Shown: one piece after another, positions 7,674-15,400 of the stretch
How positions within the stretch are numbered: the stretch's first letter is position 1
How the letters are laid out: every line of letters begins with the position of its first letter
Assembly: GCA_027013265.1 (NCBI GenBank)
Contig: JALUXQ010000035.1
Span: 1 to 20,248 of the forward strand
Length of the DNA stretch: 20,248 nt
Reading direction: 5' to 3'
DNA from: Campylobacteraceae bacterium
Lineage (GTDB): Bacteria > Campylobacterota > Campylobacteria > Campylobacterales > Sulfurospirillaceae
Position numbers and translations under genes: made by a program
Notes under the pieces: model-generated
Database searches by the model: none
Seen by the model: the letters and a program-made list of their open reading frames with translations, nothing else
Told to the model about the DNA's origin: nothing

Positions 7674-8266
7674 TAAGTACAGTAAACCAAAAATCAAATA
7701 AAAATCAAAATCTAGCTATGGTTATAATAGGAGATAGGTGTATCGGTTGTGATGCATGTTATGTGGCCTGCAAGACAGACTGGGATGTGCCTGCCTTGAA
7801 AGAATCATACAGAACAAAAGTTTGGGAGGTTGAGGGGGAGGATAATCTTGGAAGACCAACAATCAGCTTTTTACCAGTTTTGTGTAACCACTGTCAAAAT
7901 GCACCTTGTGTCACAGTTTGCCCAACTGGGGCAAGCTTTCAAAGAGAAGAGGATGGCATAGTATTGGTTAATTCTGATATGTGTATCGGATGCAAAGCTT
8001 GCATGATAGCATGTCCTTATGATGCAAGGTATTATGACGAACAAAAGAAATCAGTTGATAAATGCACCTTTTGTCTGCCAAGACTTAACAATGGATTAGA
8101 CCCAGCATGTGTAGCTACATGTGTGGGTGGATCAAGAAACTTTGGTGATATTAGCGATTCTGAAAGCAGTGTGTCAAAACTTCTGGAAAATGCTACTTCT
8201 ATAAGTAGGCTTAAAGAGGATGAGGGAACATTGCCAAATGTTTATTATATTACCGTAAATGATTAG
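7670..8266 (+). CDS. psrB: four-cluster [4Fe-4S] electron transfer subunit (PsrB-like)
   Basis: A 198-residue ferredoxin-like subunit with sixteen cysteines in four groups: C24/27/30/34, C72/75/80/84, C105/108/111/115 and C132/135/147/151, enough for four [4Fe-4S] clusters. This is the pattern of PsrB, PhsB and DmsB, which wire the molybdopterin subunit to the membrane subunit. It has no signal of its own, as expected if it is exported in complex with the Tat-bearing subunit. It overlaps the catalytic-subunit gene by ATGA and is followed 10 bases later by the small Gly-Cys protein. Length fits the family (191-200 residues). Confidence 0.88.
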   Translation: MISTVNQKSNKNQNLAMVIIGDRCIGCDACYVACKTDWDVPALKESYRTKVWEVEGEDNLGRPTISFLPVLCNHCQNAPCVTVCPTGASFQREEDGIVLVNSDMCIGCKACMIACPYDARYYDEQKKSVDKCTFCLPRLNNGLDPACVATCVGGSRNFGDISDSESSVSKLLENATSISRLKEDEGTLPNVYYITVND

Positions 8267-8276
8267 AGGAAGCAAA

Positions 8277-8657
8277 ATGAAAATAAGAAAATTAATATGC
8301 ATAGTTGCAATAGCTACAACTTGTATTTTAAGTACCAATCTATCCGCCCAAGATGATTCTTACAAGATGAATAATATCAAATCTCAGTACTATATAAGTG
8401 CCTCAAGGAACGCTGTTGACAACAATAACTTATCGCAAGCTTGCGTACTGGCGAGAAAAGCTGTTCAGGCAAATAGCTGGAGTAGAGACGCTTGGGCAAA
8501 CTATGATGATATTGTAAAGAGATTAATTAAAGATGGCAAAGTAAAAGACTTTAATATGCCCAAAACTTTAAATGTTAATGTGTCAAACACAGAAGTTGCA
8601 TCTCCTTCAACATCCCCATCTCCAAGTGCAGATGCTGGTCAATATGAAGGATGCTAG
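8277..8657 (+). CDS. small secreted helical protein ending in Gly-Cys
   Basis: A 126-residue protein of no recognised family. A Sec signal (KIRKLICIVAIATTCILS, predicted cleavage after LSA at about 24) is followed by a helical segment with a TPR-like rhythm (about residues 40-85, SASRNAVDNNNLSQACVLAR then KAVQAN), then a flexible Ser/Pro/Thr/Ala tail and the end EGC. Mature cysteines are only C56 and the C-terminal C126. I chose the ATG at 8277 rather than 8259: AGAGGAA precedes it, and the signal peptide then sits at the N-terminus. It is last in the psr-like operon, and the converging operon holds a gene of the same design (9636-9995). A role as a periplasmic sulfane-sulfur carrier using the terminal thiol is an inference from layout and context. 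Not a lipoprotein: there is no lipobox. Confidence 0.8.
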   Translation: MKIRKLICIVAIATTCILSTNLSAQDDSYKMNNIKSQYYISASRNAVDNNNLSQACVLARKAVQANSWSRDAWANYDDIVKRLIKDGKVKDFNMPKTLNVNVSNTEVASPSTSPSPSADAGQYEGC

Positions 8658-8670
8658 CGCTGATAAAAGT

Positions 8671-8700
8671 TTGCAAGAGTAAGTAATCTTACTCTTGCAA
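8671..8700. terminator. bidirectional hairpin between the convergent operons
   Basis: TTGCAAGAGTAAG (8671-8683) and its perfect complement (8688-8700) form a 13-bp stem with loop TAAT. It lies 13 bases after the stop of the plus-strand small gene and 7 bases beyond the stop of the minus-strand rhodanese. A short T run follows on each strand (TTTT at 8711 onward on plus; ACTTTTATC on minus), so it can end both transcripts. Confidence 0.8.
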
Positions 8701-8707
8701 CAAAATA

Positions 8708-9601
8708 CTATTTTCCTTGTGCTATAGGCATGCTAGTCCTAGTATATTCATACATAGAAGCATCATAGACACCTATTTGTTTGACGCCAGCTAAAAATTT
8801 TGCAACAAACCAAGTTCCTGTTGCTAAGTGCCCAGTATTGCAATAAGTAATGATCGGTTTATTTAAAGAGATACCCGCTTTATTTATCATATCTTTTGCC
8901 TGTGAAGGAGTGACGAGTTTAAATATTTTGCCATCTTTTTTAGAAAAAAGATAAGCTGAAACTTTTTTGGCTCCAAGGATATGTCCATGTTTTTTAAGCC
9001 TTTTATCTTTATCTTTTCCGACATAGTGCTTCATCTCTCTTGCATCTGCAAATTGAATATCCTTACTAGCTATTGCACTATAAACATCTCCCCAAGTTTT
9101 TATGTCGGTTACGGATAGTTTTGCTGGAGTAAAGTTTCCTTTTGCTACCGTTGGAGCTTTTGAAGATAAAGATCCTTTCCAAGCTTCTATACCACCATCT
9201 AAGATAGCCACATTTCTAAGTCCATAAATCCAAGCTGTCCATAGACCTCTTGTCATATCAGCAAATTTTTTAGCCTTTTTGACATGAGAAGTAAATATCA
9301 CTACTGAGTTGTTTGAGATACCGGCATTTCTAAAAAGTTTTTGAACTTGTGCAGGAGTATCTAAAAGATGCTTTATGCTTCCCATATAACCTTGAAAAAA
9401 CATTTTCTTTGGTATATTTACAGCACCTGGAATATGACCTTTAGCATAACCTTTTGGACTACTTAAGTCAACTATCACTACGCTATTTGCATTTTTTGAC
9501 AACCAGTCGGCTGAAACAAGGTGAGTTGAAGGCACACTAAGTGCAAATGAAGGCAGTGCCAAAACTATAACTAAAACGATTGATGAAAAAAATTTTTTCA
9601 T
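8708..9601 (-). CDS. periplasmic two-domain rhodanese (sulfurtransferase)
   Basis: A 297-residue protein with a Sec signal (residues 1-22) and two rhodanese domains. The N-terminal one (about 25-145) has the typical DLSSPKGYAKGHIPGAVNIP and LDGGIEAW segments but a Ser-His (FTSHVKK, about 105) where the active Cys would be, so it is structural. The C-terminal one (about 165-295) has the active loop CNTGHLA with C254. It should take up and pass on sulfane sulfur from thiosulfate or a similar donor in the periplasm. It is last gene of the marR/yedE operon, with AAAGGAG before the ATG, 34 bases after the small Gly-Cys protein gene. The exact donor and acceptor are unknown; the neighbouring small protein is a candidate acceptor (inference). 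Confidence 0.9.
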   Translation of the reverse strand: MKKFFSSIVLVIVLALPSFALSVPSTHLVSADWLSKNANSVVIVDLSSPKGYAKGHIPGAVNIPKKMFFQGYMGSIKHLLDTPAQVQKLFRNAGISNNSVVIFTSHVKKAKKFADMTRGLWTAWIYGLRNVAILDGGIEAWKGSLSSKAPTVAKGNFTPAKLSVTDIKTWGDVYSAIASKDIQFADAREMKHYVGKDKDKRLKKHGHILGAKKVSAYLFSKKDGKIFKLVTPSQAKDMINKAGISLNKPIITYCNTGHLATGTWFVAKFLAGVKQIGVYDASMYEYTRTSMPIAQGK

Positions 9602-9635
9602 ATAAACTCCTTTAAAATTTGATATATTTAATCTA

Positions 9636-9995
9636 CTAACAACCTAGATCATCCTCACTCGAGCTATTAGGTATTGGAGCATTAGCTGGAGATGTGGTCG
9701 TTGTCTGATTTGCCACTGATGTAGTGCTTTTATATTTTGATGACATAGCATTGTTAAGGCATATATAGCCAATTCTTCCATTAGGGTTGGCTCCTATGGC
9801 AAGTTTTGCAAATTTTATAGCACTATCTGTATTGCCATCTTTTAATGCTTTGTCGGAAAGTTGTTTGTACTTTAGAACAATCTTTTGAACTCTTTGTTTC
9901 TGTGCATTTGCATTGTCATGTGATACTACTGAAAGCAAAATAGCAAATGCCAAAAGTACTGCTCCTACTACTGCGGGTACTTTATAACTACTCAT
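9636..9995 (-). CDS. small membrane-anchored or secreted protein ending in Gly-Cys
   Basis: A 119-residue protein of no recognised family. A hydrophobic N-terminal segment (about residues 7-24) is followed by a helical part with a TPR-like pattern (about 35-85: SDKALKDGNTDSAIKFAK, then AIGANPNGR), a Thr/Ser/Pro/Ala linker and the end EDDLGC. Its only cysteines are C79 and the last residue, C119. The design matches the protein at 8277-8657, and the helical parts can be aligned (A...L..GN/N..A...A+.A+.AN...R). The start overlaps the transporter stop by 8 bases and has AAAGGAG upstream. It lies between sulfur transporters and the rhodanese, which suggests a sulfur-handling role; this is inference. 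Confidence 0.8.
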   Translation of the reverse strand: MSSYKVPAVVGAVLLAFAILLSVVSHDNANAQKQRVQKIVLKYKQLSDKALKDGNTDSAIKFAKLAIGANPNGRIGYICLNNAMSSKYKSTTSVANQTTTTSPANAPIPNSSSEDDLGC

Positions 9996-10602
9996 TTTCT
10001 AAACTCCTTTTTTTATCTACTACTCTTTTCATAGTGTGCATAAATACACCAAGACCTATAGCCAAAATAATTGTTACAAGGTATGAAGTGGTAAACATAT
10101 CCCCTCCTACTAGCTTGTCTATCGTGTATCTTCCAAGATTCCCAGAGTTGGCAAAATTTTCAAAATATGGATAAGTTTGAAAATATACTAACATTCCTAC
10201 AAGCATGCCGACTACAAAAATAACAGCATCAACTTTGCCTGTAACCATTCCCACTACTGATGTTCCGGGGCACCATCCTGACATTACCATACCTGCACCA
10301 AATATAATTCCTCCTACAAGATATGGCCATACATAAGTTATAGGGATAAATACTTTTGAAAAATCCATCCACCCCATATAGCTAAATATCACAACCCAAG
10401 TTGTAGCCGTAACTATAGCGGCTATCATTGTCTGGGTAACTCTTAGATTTCTAAAATAAAAAACGGTAGCTATATGTTTAGATGTTCCAAAACCGGCTTT
10501 TTCAAGTACAAAACCAAACCCTATACCTATAAACAAACCTATAAAAAGATTGAGGTTGCTTGTTATCTGACCTGTCGTAAAAAGAGGGAATAACCAATCC
10601 AT
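9988..10602 (-). CDS. YeeE/YedE-type sulfur transporter, second half
   Basis: A 204-residue membrane protein with about five to six helices. Family marks are LEKAGFGTSKH (residues 33-43) and SGWCPGTSVVG (108-118, with its single cysteine C111). In the YeeE/YedE family such conserved cysteines relay thiosulfate or sulfane sulfur through the membrane. I prefer the ATG at 10602 to the GTG at 10617: it has AAAGGA upstream and shares one base with the previous stop (TAATG). Paired with the neighbouring half-size gene, it would give the full pore seen in fused family members of about 350-400 residues. Confidence 0.87.
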   Translation of the reverse strand: MDWLFPLFTTGQITSNLNLFIGLFIGIGFGFVLEKAGFGTSKHIATVFYFRNLRVTQTMIAAIVTATTWVVIFSYMGWMDFSKVFIPITYVWPYLVGGIIFGAGMVMSGWCPGTSVVGMVTGKVDAVIFVVGMLVGMLVYFQTYPYFENFANSGNLGRYTIDKLVGGDMFTTSYLVTIILAIGLGVFMHTMKRVVDKKRSLENE

Positions 10603-11114
10603 TACAATCCTTTCCACTGTTTTCTAAAAAGAGGAGCGAAGAGCATGCCTGCTCCAAAAGCACTGAGCATAAATATCCATGCGCCGACTGAAAAACCTCC
10701 AGCTCCGCTTAAAGCCTGACCGCTTGTGCAACCCCTAGCGAGCCTTGTCGCAAAGGCAACTAATATGCCACCCAAAAAAGCAAAAAATAGTCTTTTACTT
10801 ATAGGATATCCGTCGCCCTTGTCTGTTGATTGTTTTACTCTACCTGCAAACAGAGCACTTATAAAACCACCTATCATAGTACCTATAAGTTCAACTACTA
10901 TCCAGTTTCCAAGGGCGTTTCCATGCCTTAAGTATTTTCCTGCGTAGGCATTGGTGGCAAAGTTTGGATCTATGAGATAGCTTAGTTGAGCAGTAGTTCT
11001 GGCAAATGCTCCACTAGCTCCAATACCCTGTCCCGCTACAGCATATGCTATGAATAAAACTGTGCCGAGCAGAAAACCACTAAATATTGGATTCCAATAA
11101 CTTTTTTTCTCCAT
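10602..11114 (-). CDS. YeeE/YedE-type sulfur transporter, first half
   Basis: A 170-residue membrane protein with about four to five helices. Its motif ARGCTSGQALSGAG (residues 126-139, single cysteine C129) is the hallmark of the YeeE/YedE sulfur transport family. The AAGGGGA ribosome binding site lies in the 11-base gap after marR. It is translationally coupled to the second half-transporter by TAATG. Such pairs import thiosulfate or move sulfane sulfur in other bacteria; the substrate here is inferred from family and from the rhodanese and sulfur reductase genes around it. Confidence 0.87.
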   Translation of the reverse strand: MEKKSYWNPIFSGFLLGTVLFIAYAVAGQGIGASGAFARTTAQLSYLIDPNFATNAYAGKYLRHGNALGNWIVVELIGTMIGGFISALFAGRVKQSTDKGDGYPISKRLFFAFLGGILVAFATRLARGCTSGQALSGAGGFSVGAWIFMLSAFGAGMLFAPLFRKQWKGL

Positions 11115-11125
11115 AAAATATCCCC

Positions 11126-11605
11126 TTAGTGTGTTGAATTTTTTGTTATGTACTTAGATAAAACTTGATGAAAAGTACTTAGATTTAAGAGTAATCCTTT
11201 CATTTTATCCTTTCCAATAACTTTTAATATCTCTTTATGAAAAGACATATACTCTTGATACATTTTATCAGCAAACTCTTTTCCATGCCTATTTAATGAT
11301 ATTTGTATATTCCTTCTATCGCTCTTTCCTATATCTCTTGATATAAGATTTTTCTTTTCTAGCTTGTTTAATATAGTTGTAACCCTCGGTCTTGTTACTC
11401 CTAGATTATTTGAAAGCTCATTTGCCATAACAATTCCATGATCATAGAGATATCTAACGCACCTAAACTCCATGGGAGTAAGATTGATGCGACTACAAAA
11501 AATTGTCTCCTTTTTTTGACAACTTTTTTCAAGTTCATAGGTCAATTCTACAATCATTCTTGTATATTTATCTATATCGTTTGCATCTTTAATGATTAAC
11601 TCCAT
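11126..11605 (-). CDS. MarR-family transcriptional regulator
   Basis: A 159-residue winged-helix protein. The DNA-binding part is clear: TPMEFRCVRYLYDHG (43-57), the helix-turn-helix MANELSNNLGVTRPRVTTIL (60-79), and the wing with DIGKSDRRNIQISL (91-104), matching the D-x-R-S-DRR pattern of MarR proteins. N- and C-terminal helices would form the dimer. Cysteines at 29, 37 and 49 could sense redox or sulfur species, as in some relatives, but this is speculation. It is first gene of the operon with two sulfur transporters, a small Gly-Cys protein and a rhodanese, and is divergent from the nar operon. A perfect palindrome starts 5 bases upstream of its ATG and takes the place of a ribosome binding site, which points to self-repression. 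Confidence 0.88.
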   Translation of the reverse strand: MELIIKDANDIDKYTRMIVELTYELEKSCQKKETIFCSRINLTPMEFRCVRYLYDHGIVMANELSNNLGVTRPRVTTILNKLEKKNLISRDIGKSDRRNIQISLNRHGKEFADKMYQEYMSFHKEILKVIGKDKMKGLLLNLSTFHQVLSKYITKNSTH

Positions 11606-11609
11606 AAAT

Positions 11610-11626
11610 AGTTAATACTATTAACT
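11610..11626. promoter_or_regulatory. 17-bp palindrome, probable MarR operator
   Basis: AGTTAATA-C-TATTAACT is a perfect inverted repeat with 8-bp arms around one base. It begins 5 bases before the marR ATG and lies just downstream of the predicted marR transcription start, a position suited to autorepression. Confidence 0.65.
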
Positions 11627-11640
11627 AGTTTGATGCTGAA

Positions 11641-11670
11641 ATTGTATAATAATTCTTTCATGGTTGTCAA
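11641..11670 (-). promoter_or_regulatory. promoter of the marR-yedE-rhodanese operon
   Basis: On the minus strand a perfect TTGACA (11670-11665) is followed after 18 bases by TACAAT (11646-11641). Transcription would start near 11634, about 30 bases before the marR ATG, with the palindrome 11610-11626 lying inside the short leader. Confidence 0.6.
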
Positions 11671-11717
11671 GAGATCATTTTGAGACGATGTGACAACTAC
11701 ATATGGTAAAATAATCA

Positions 11718-11733
11718 TTAATTATTTTAACTA
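11718..11733. promoter_or_regulatory. possible second, degenerate MarR site
   Basis: TTAATTATTTTAACTA matches 13 of 16 positions of the marR palindrome region TTAATACTATTAACTA (11612-11627), in the same orientation and without gaps. It is about 106 bases closer to the nar promoter and overlaps an AT-rich inverted repeat. It may let the regulator bind at two places. In such AT-rich DNA chance similarity is possible. Confidence 0.35.
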
Positions 11734-11857
11734 TATCATTATATGATAGTATCATTACCATAAATACCCCATTTTATCGCAAAAACTTCTCTTAGCTTCA
11801 TTAAAATTTAGTATGTTATATGTTTGTAACATGACTACTAAATTTTTATTAAATTTC

Positions 11858-11871
11858 TTGATTTATGTCAA
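11858..11871 (+). promoter_or_regulatory. FNR/CRP-family box of the nar operon
   Basis: TTGATTTATGTCAA matches the FNR-type consensus TTGAT-N4-ATCAA at 9 of 10 positions, and also fits the TTGAT-N4-GTCAA form bound by DNR/NNR-type regulators. Its centre, 11864.5, lies 41.5 bases before the transcription start expected from the -10 box, the class II activator position. Confidence 0.65.
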
Positions 11872-11893
11872 TAAAATTAATTCTCAGATGGAA

Positions 11894-11926
11894 TATAATA
11901 TGGGTAAATTAATAATTCAAAGGAGG
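11894..11926 (+). promoter_or_regulatory. nar operon -10 box and ribosome binding site
   Basis: TATAAT at 11894-11899 would start transcription near 11906. The -35 place is occupied by the end of the FNR/CRP-type box rather than by a TTGACA, as is usual at activator-dependent promoters. AAAGGAGG at 11919-11926 is a strong ribosome binding site 4 bases before the ATG of the cytochrome gene. Confidence 0.65.
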
Positions 11927-11930
11927 TTAT

Positions 11931-12440
11931 ATGAGAAAGAATTGTATTTTTTCATTCTTATTGATTGGTTTTTTATCTGTAGTTAATATGTACGCAGATG
12001 CCAATGTAGGTGCTAAATTGTTTGACGGTAGCATACCATTTAAAAATGGTGGTGTTTCTTGTGCCGCTTGTCATACAGTTAACAGTAAAAGTGTGATAGG
12101 TGGTGGAAAATTAGCTATAAACTTGACCGAACTTGGTGGTGCAGGTGTAGAGTACACTATCACTAAGCCAGAAAATGCTTCTTCTCCTATAATGCAAAAT
12201 GCATTTAAAGGTAAGCCTATAACAGAATCTGAACGAAAAGATTTAGTTGCATTTTTTGATAAAGTGGCAAGTGAAAAATCAAATGCTTCTTCACATTCAT
12301 TTGTCATTAAAGGTGTGATTGGAGCAATAATTCTTTTTATACTACTGTCTTTACTAGGTAGCAGAAGGAAAAAAGAGTCTGTAAATAAAAAATTATATGA
12401 TAGACAGTTAAAATCATCTTGGAAGGAGTCTAGCAAATGA
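11931..12440 (+). CDS. membrane-anchored monoheme cytochrome c of the nar operon
   Basis: A 169-residue protein with a Sec signal (residues 1-23), one heme site CAACH (44-48), a possible distal Met at M88 (SSPIMQNAFKGKPITESERKDL, typical of class I cytochrome c C-terminal halves), and a C-terminal transmembrane helix (about 127-144) followed by a basic cytoplasmic tail. The heme domain thus faces the periplasm. It is first gene of the nar operon and overlaps narG by ATGA, so both are made together. By analogy with NarC of Thermus, which is also encoded ahead of narGHJI though it is a di-heme protein, it may pass electrons to or from the nitrate reductase or help in its assembly; which of these applies cannot be seen. 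Confidence 0.87.
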   Translation: MRKNCIFSFLLIGFLSVVNMYADANVGAKLFDGSIPFKNGGVSCAACHTVNSKSVIGGGKLAINLTELGGAGVEYTITKPENASSPIMQNAFKGKPITESERKDLVAFFDKVASEKSNASSHSFVIKGVIGAIILFILLSLLGSRRKKESVNKKLYDRQLKSSWKESSK

Positions 12441-15400
12441 GTTGGATAAAAGACATCGTTGACCCTAAAACTCGTAAATGGGAAGAATTTTATAGGAATA
12501 GATTTCAACACGATAGAATCGTAAGAAGCACACATGGTGTAAATTGTACAGGAAGTTGTTCTTGGCAAGTACATGTAAAAGATGGAATTGTTGTCTGGGA
12601 GACACAGCAATTGGATTATCCACTACTAGAAAGTGGTCTTCCGCCATATGAGCCTAGAGGTTGCCAAAGAGGTATATCCTTTTCTTGGTATCTCTATAGT
12701 CCTGTAAGAATCAAATATCCACTCATTAGAGGTGCTTTGCTTGATGCATACAGAGAAGAAAAGCGAAAGGCAAATGGTGATAGTATGCAGGCATGGGCAT
12801 CTCTGCAAGCAAATAAAGATTTGAGAAAGAGATATCAAGAAGCAAGAGGTCATGGTGGTTTTAGAAGAGCTAGTTGGGATGAAGCTCATGAGATAATGGC
12901 AGCCGCAAACATATATACTGCCAAAAAATATGGTCCCGATCGTGTAGTTGGATTTTCACCAATTCCTGCAATGTCTATGTTAAGTTTTGCCGCTGGTTCA
13001 AGGTTTTTACAACTCTTTGGTGGTGTAAATCTTAGTTTTTATGACTGGTATTGTGATTTACCACCTTCATTCCCTGAAATTTGGGGTGAACAGACAGATG
13101 TTTGCGAGAGTGCTGACTGGTACAATGCTAAAATGATAGTTGATATGGGCGCAAATCTAAATATGACAAGAACTCCTGATTCTCACTTTTTTGCAGAATC
13201 AAGACATAATGGTACAAAAACGATAGTTTGTGCTCCAGATTTTAGTCAAGTAAGTAAATTTGCAGACCAGTGGGTTCCTTTGCATGCTGGTAGTGATGGA
13301 GCTTTTTGGCAAGCTATTACACATGTTCTTTTGAAGGAATTTTATATCGATAAGCAAGTGCCATATTTTATAGATTACCTAAAGAAATACTCCGATACTC
13401 CATTTTTAGTTAAGATAGAAAAAGATGGAGACTCTTATAAGGGTGGAAAATTATTAAGGGCAAATGAATTAGCTGATCATCAAGACATAGAGAATGGTGA
13501 TTGGAAGTTTGTTCAAATAGATGAAAAAACAGATTCATTTGTGGTTCCAAAAGGTTCAGTTGGTCATAGGTGGGATAAAAAAGAGACTGGTAAATGGAAT
13601 ACTAAACTTGAAAATAGTATAGATAACAAAAAATATAATCCTAAGCTATCTGTTTTAGATGAAAAAGATGATGTTCTTCTTGCCTCTTTTGATGATTTTG
13701 GTTTAGATAAAAAATCTTTAAGAGGTGTTCCTGTTAAATATATAACAACAGCAAATGGTGAGAAAGTAGCAGTTTGTACAATATTCGATTTACTTTTAGC
13801 TCAATATGGAGTCAATAGAGGTTTAGAGGGTGCTTATCCAAAAGATTATAATGATAAATCAGCAGCTTATACTCCAGCTTGGCAAGAGATATTTACCGGT
13901 GTTGATTCAAAGACTATCATAAGCATAGCTAGAGAGTGGGGACATACGGGAGAGGTTACTCAAGGTAAATGTATGGTTATAGTTGGTGCTGGTGTAAATC
14001 AATGGTATCATCAAAACCTAATGTATCGAGCTGCTTCAATGGCGCTTATATTTGTGGGAGCTATTGGTAGAAATGGTGGTGGAATGAACCACTATGTTGG
14101 ACAAGAAAAATTGGCTCCTGTTGATTCATGGGGAACTATAAGTACTGGTAAAGATTGGGGTGGTGGCACTAGAATGCAACAAGCTCCTTTGTGGCACTAT
14201 ATCAATACGGATCAGTACAGATATGACGGTCTATCTTCAAGATATAATGCAGTTCCAAATAATAAATTTACACAAAATCATATGGCAGATGATATATTTA
14301 AATCTGTTAGAATGGGTTGGATGCCTCATTATCCACAATTTAAAACAAACTCTTTAGAACTAAGCAAGCAAGCTATTAGAGAAGGTGCAACAGATAATAA
14401 AGATATAGAAAAGTATGTATTGGAATCTCTAAAAAGTAAAAAATTAGAATACTCTGTCGCTGATCCAGATGCGCAGGAAAATTTCCCGAGAGTTTGGTAT
14501 ATATGGAGAGGAAATGCTATAGGTGGTAGCATGAAGGGTCAAGAATATTGTCTTAAACATTATCTTGGTGCAGAAGATAGCACTATAGCTCAAGACCAAG
14601 ATAAAACCAAAGAAGTTGTGTGGCACGAAAAGGCTCCTATTGGCAAGATGGATTTGGTAGTTGATTTGAACTTTAGAATGGACTCATCTGCCTTGTATTC
14701 AGATATTGTTTTGCCATCTGCATCATGGTACGAAAAAGCAGATATAAATTCAACTGATATGCACTCTTTTATCCACCCTCTCTCTCCAGCTGTCTCTCCA
14801 TGTTGGGAGTCAAAAACAGACTGGGATATATTTGGTGATATTGCTAAAAACACAAGTGAATTAGCAAAAACCCATCTTCCTGGAGTCCAAAAAGATGTAT
14901 ATACAACAGCATTGATGCATGATACTGCCGATGAGATTTCACAAACAAGCATTAAGGATTGGTATAATGGAGAATGTGAGGCAATACCTGGAAAGACCAT
15001 GCATAAAATTTCTGTAGTAGAGAGGGATTATACAAAAATTTATGATAAATTTATCACTCTTGGAGAGAGCGTAAGAAATGGTGGAACTGGAGCGCATGGA
15101 AACCATATTGATGTAAAAGAAGAGTATGATGTCATGTTGGAATCAAACCATTTTGCAAAAGAGATAGTTGATGGCAAAACATATCCATCTTTGAAAAAAG
15201 ATATTTCAGCCATAAATGCTGTATTGCATCTATCTAGTCTCACAAATGGTAAGTTGGCAGTCCAAGCATACAAAAATGCCGAGAAGAAAACAGGTGTAAA
15301 ACTAAGAGATATTGCATCTGGTCAAGAAGATATTCATTATCAATACAAAAACCTTCAAGAGTCTCCAAAAAGATACAATATGTCTCCAGTTTGGTCGGGG

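Larger units (their letters stand above)
11606..11930. other. divergent control region between marR and nar operons
   Basis: This 325-base gap holds no gene. It contains the marR operator and promoter (11610-11670), a 7-bp inverted repeat GTTGTCA/TGACAAC (11663-11669 and 11691-11697) that covers the marR -35 box, a 9-bp AT-rich inverted repeat (11707-11715 with 11721-11729), TATCAT-TAT-ATGATA (11734-11748), ATGTTA/TAACAT (11813-11818 and 11827-11832), and the nar promoter with its FNR/CRP-type box. The number of inverted repeats suggests several DNA-binding proteins, though the AT-richness makes some of them chance. Confidence 0.6.

Noticed and set aside
8259..8276. Earlier in-frame ATG at 8259 for the small Gly-Cys protein
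   Set aside because: It lies inside the iron-sulfur gene, and AGAGGAA is well placed for the ATG at 8277, which also puts the signal peptide at the N-terminus.
10603..10617. GTG at 10617 as start of the second YedE half
   Set aside because: The ATG at 10602 has AAAGGA at good distance and TAATG coupling to the upstream stop.
11764..11771. Possible NarL heptamer near TACCCCAT
   Set aside because: It does not fit the TACYYMT pattern at the last base, is single, and NarXL systems are not evident here.
12071..12610. A 179-codon open frame on the minus strand across the start of narG
   Set aside because: It is antisense to the cytochrome c and narG genes, has no ribosome binding site or recognisable features, and the sense frames are clearly real.
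14590..15000. A 136-codon minus-strand open frame inside narG
   Set aside because: Antisense shadow of a strongly conserved coding region.
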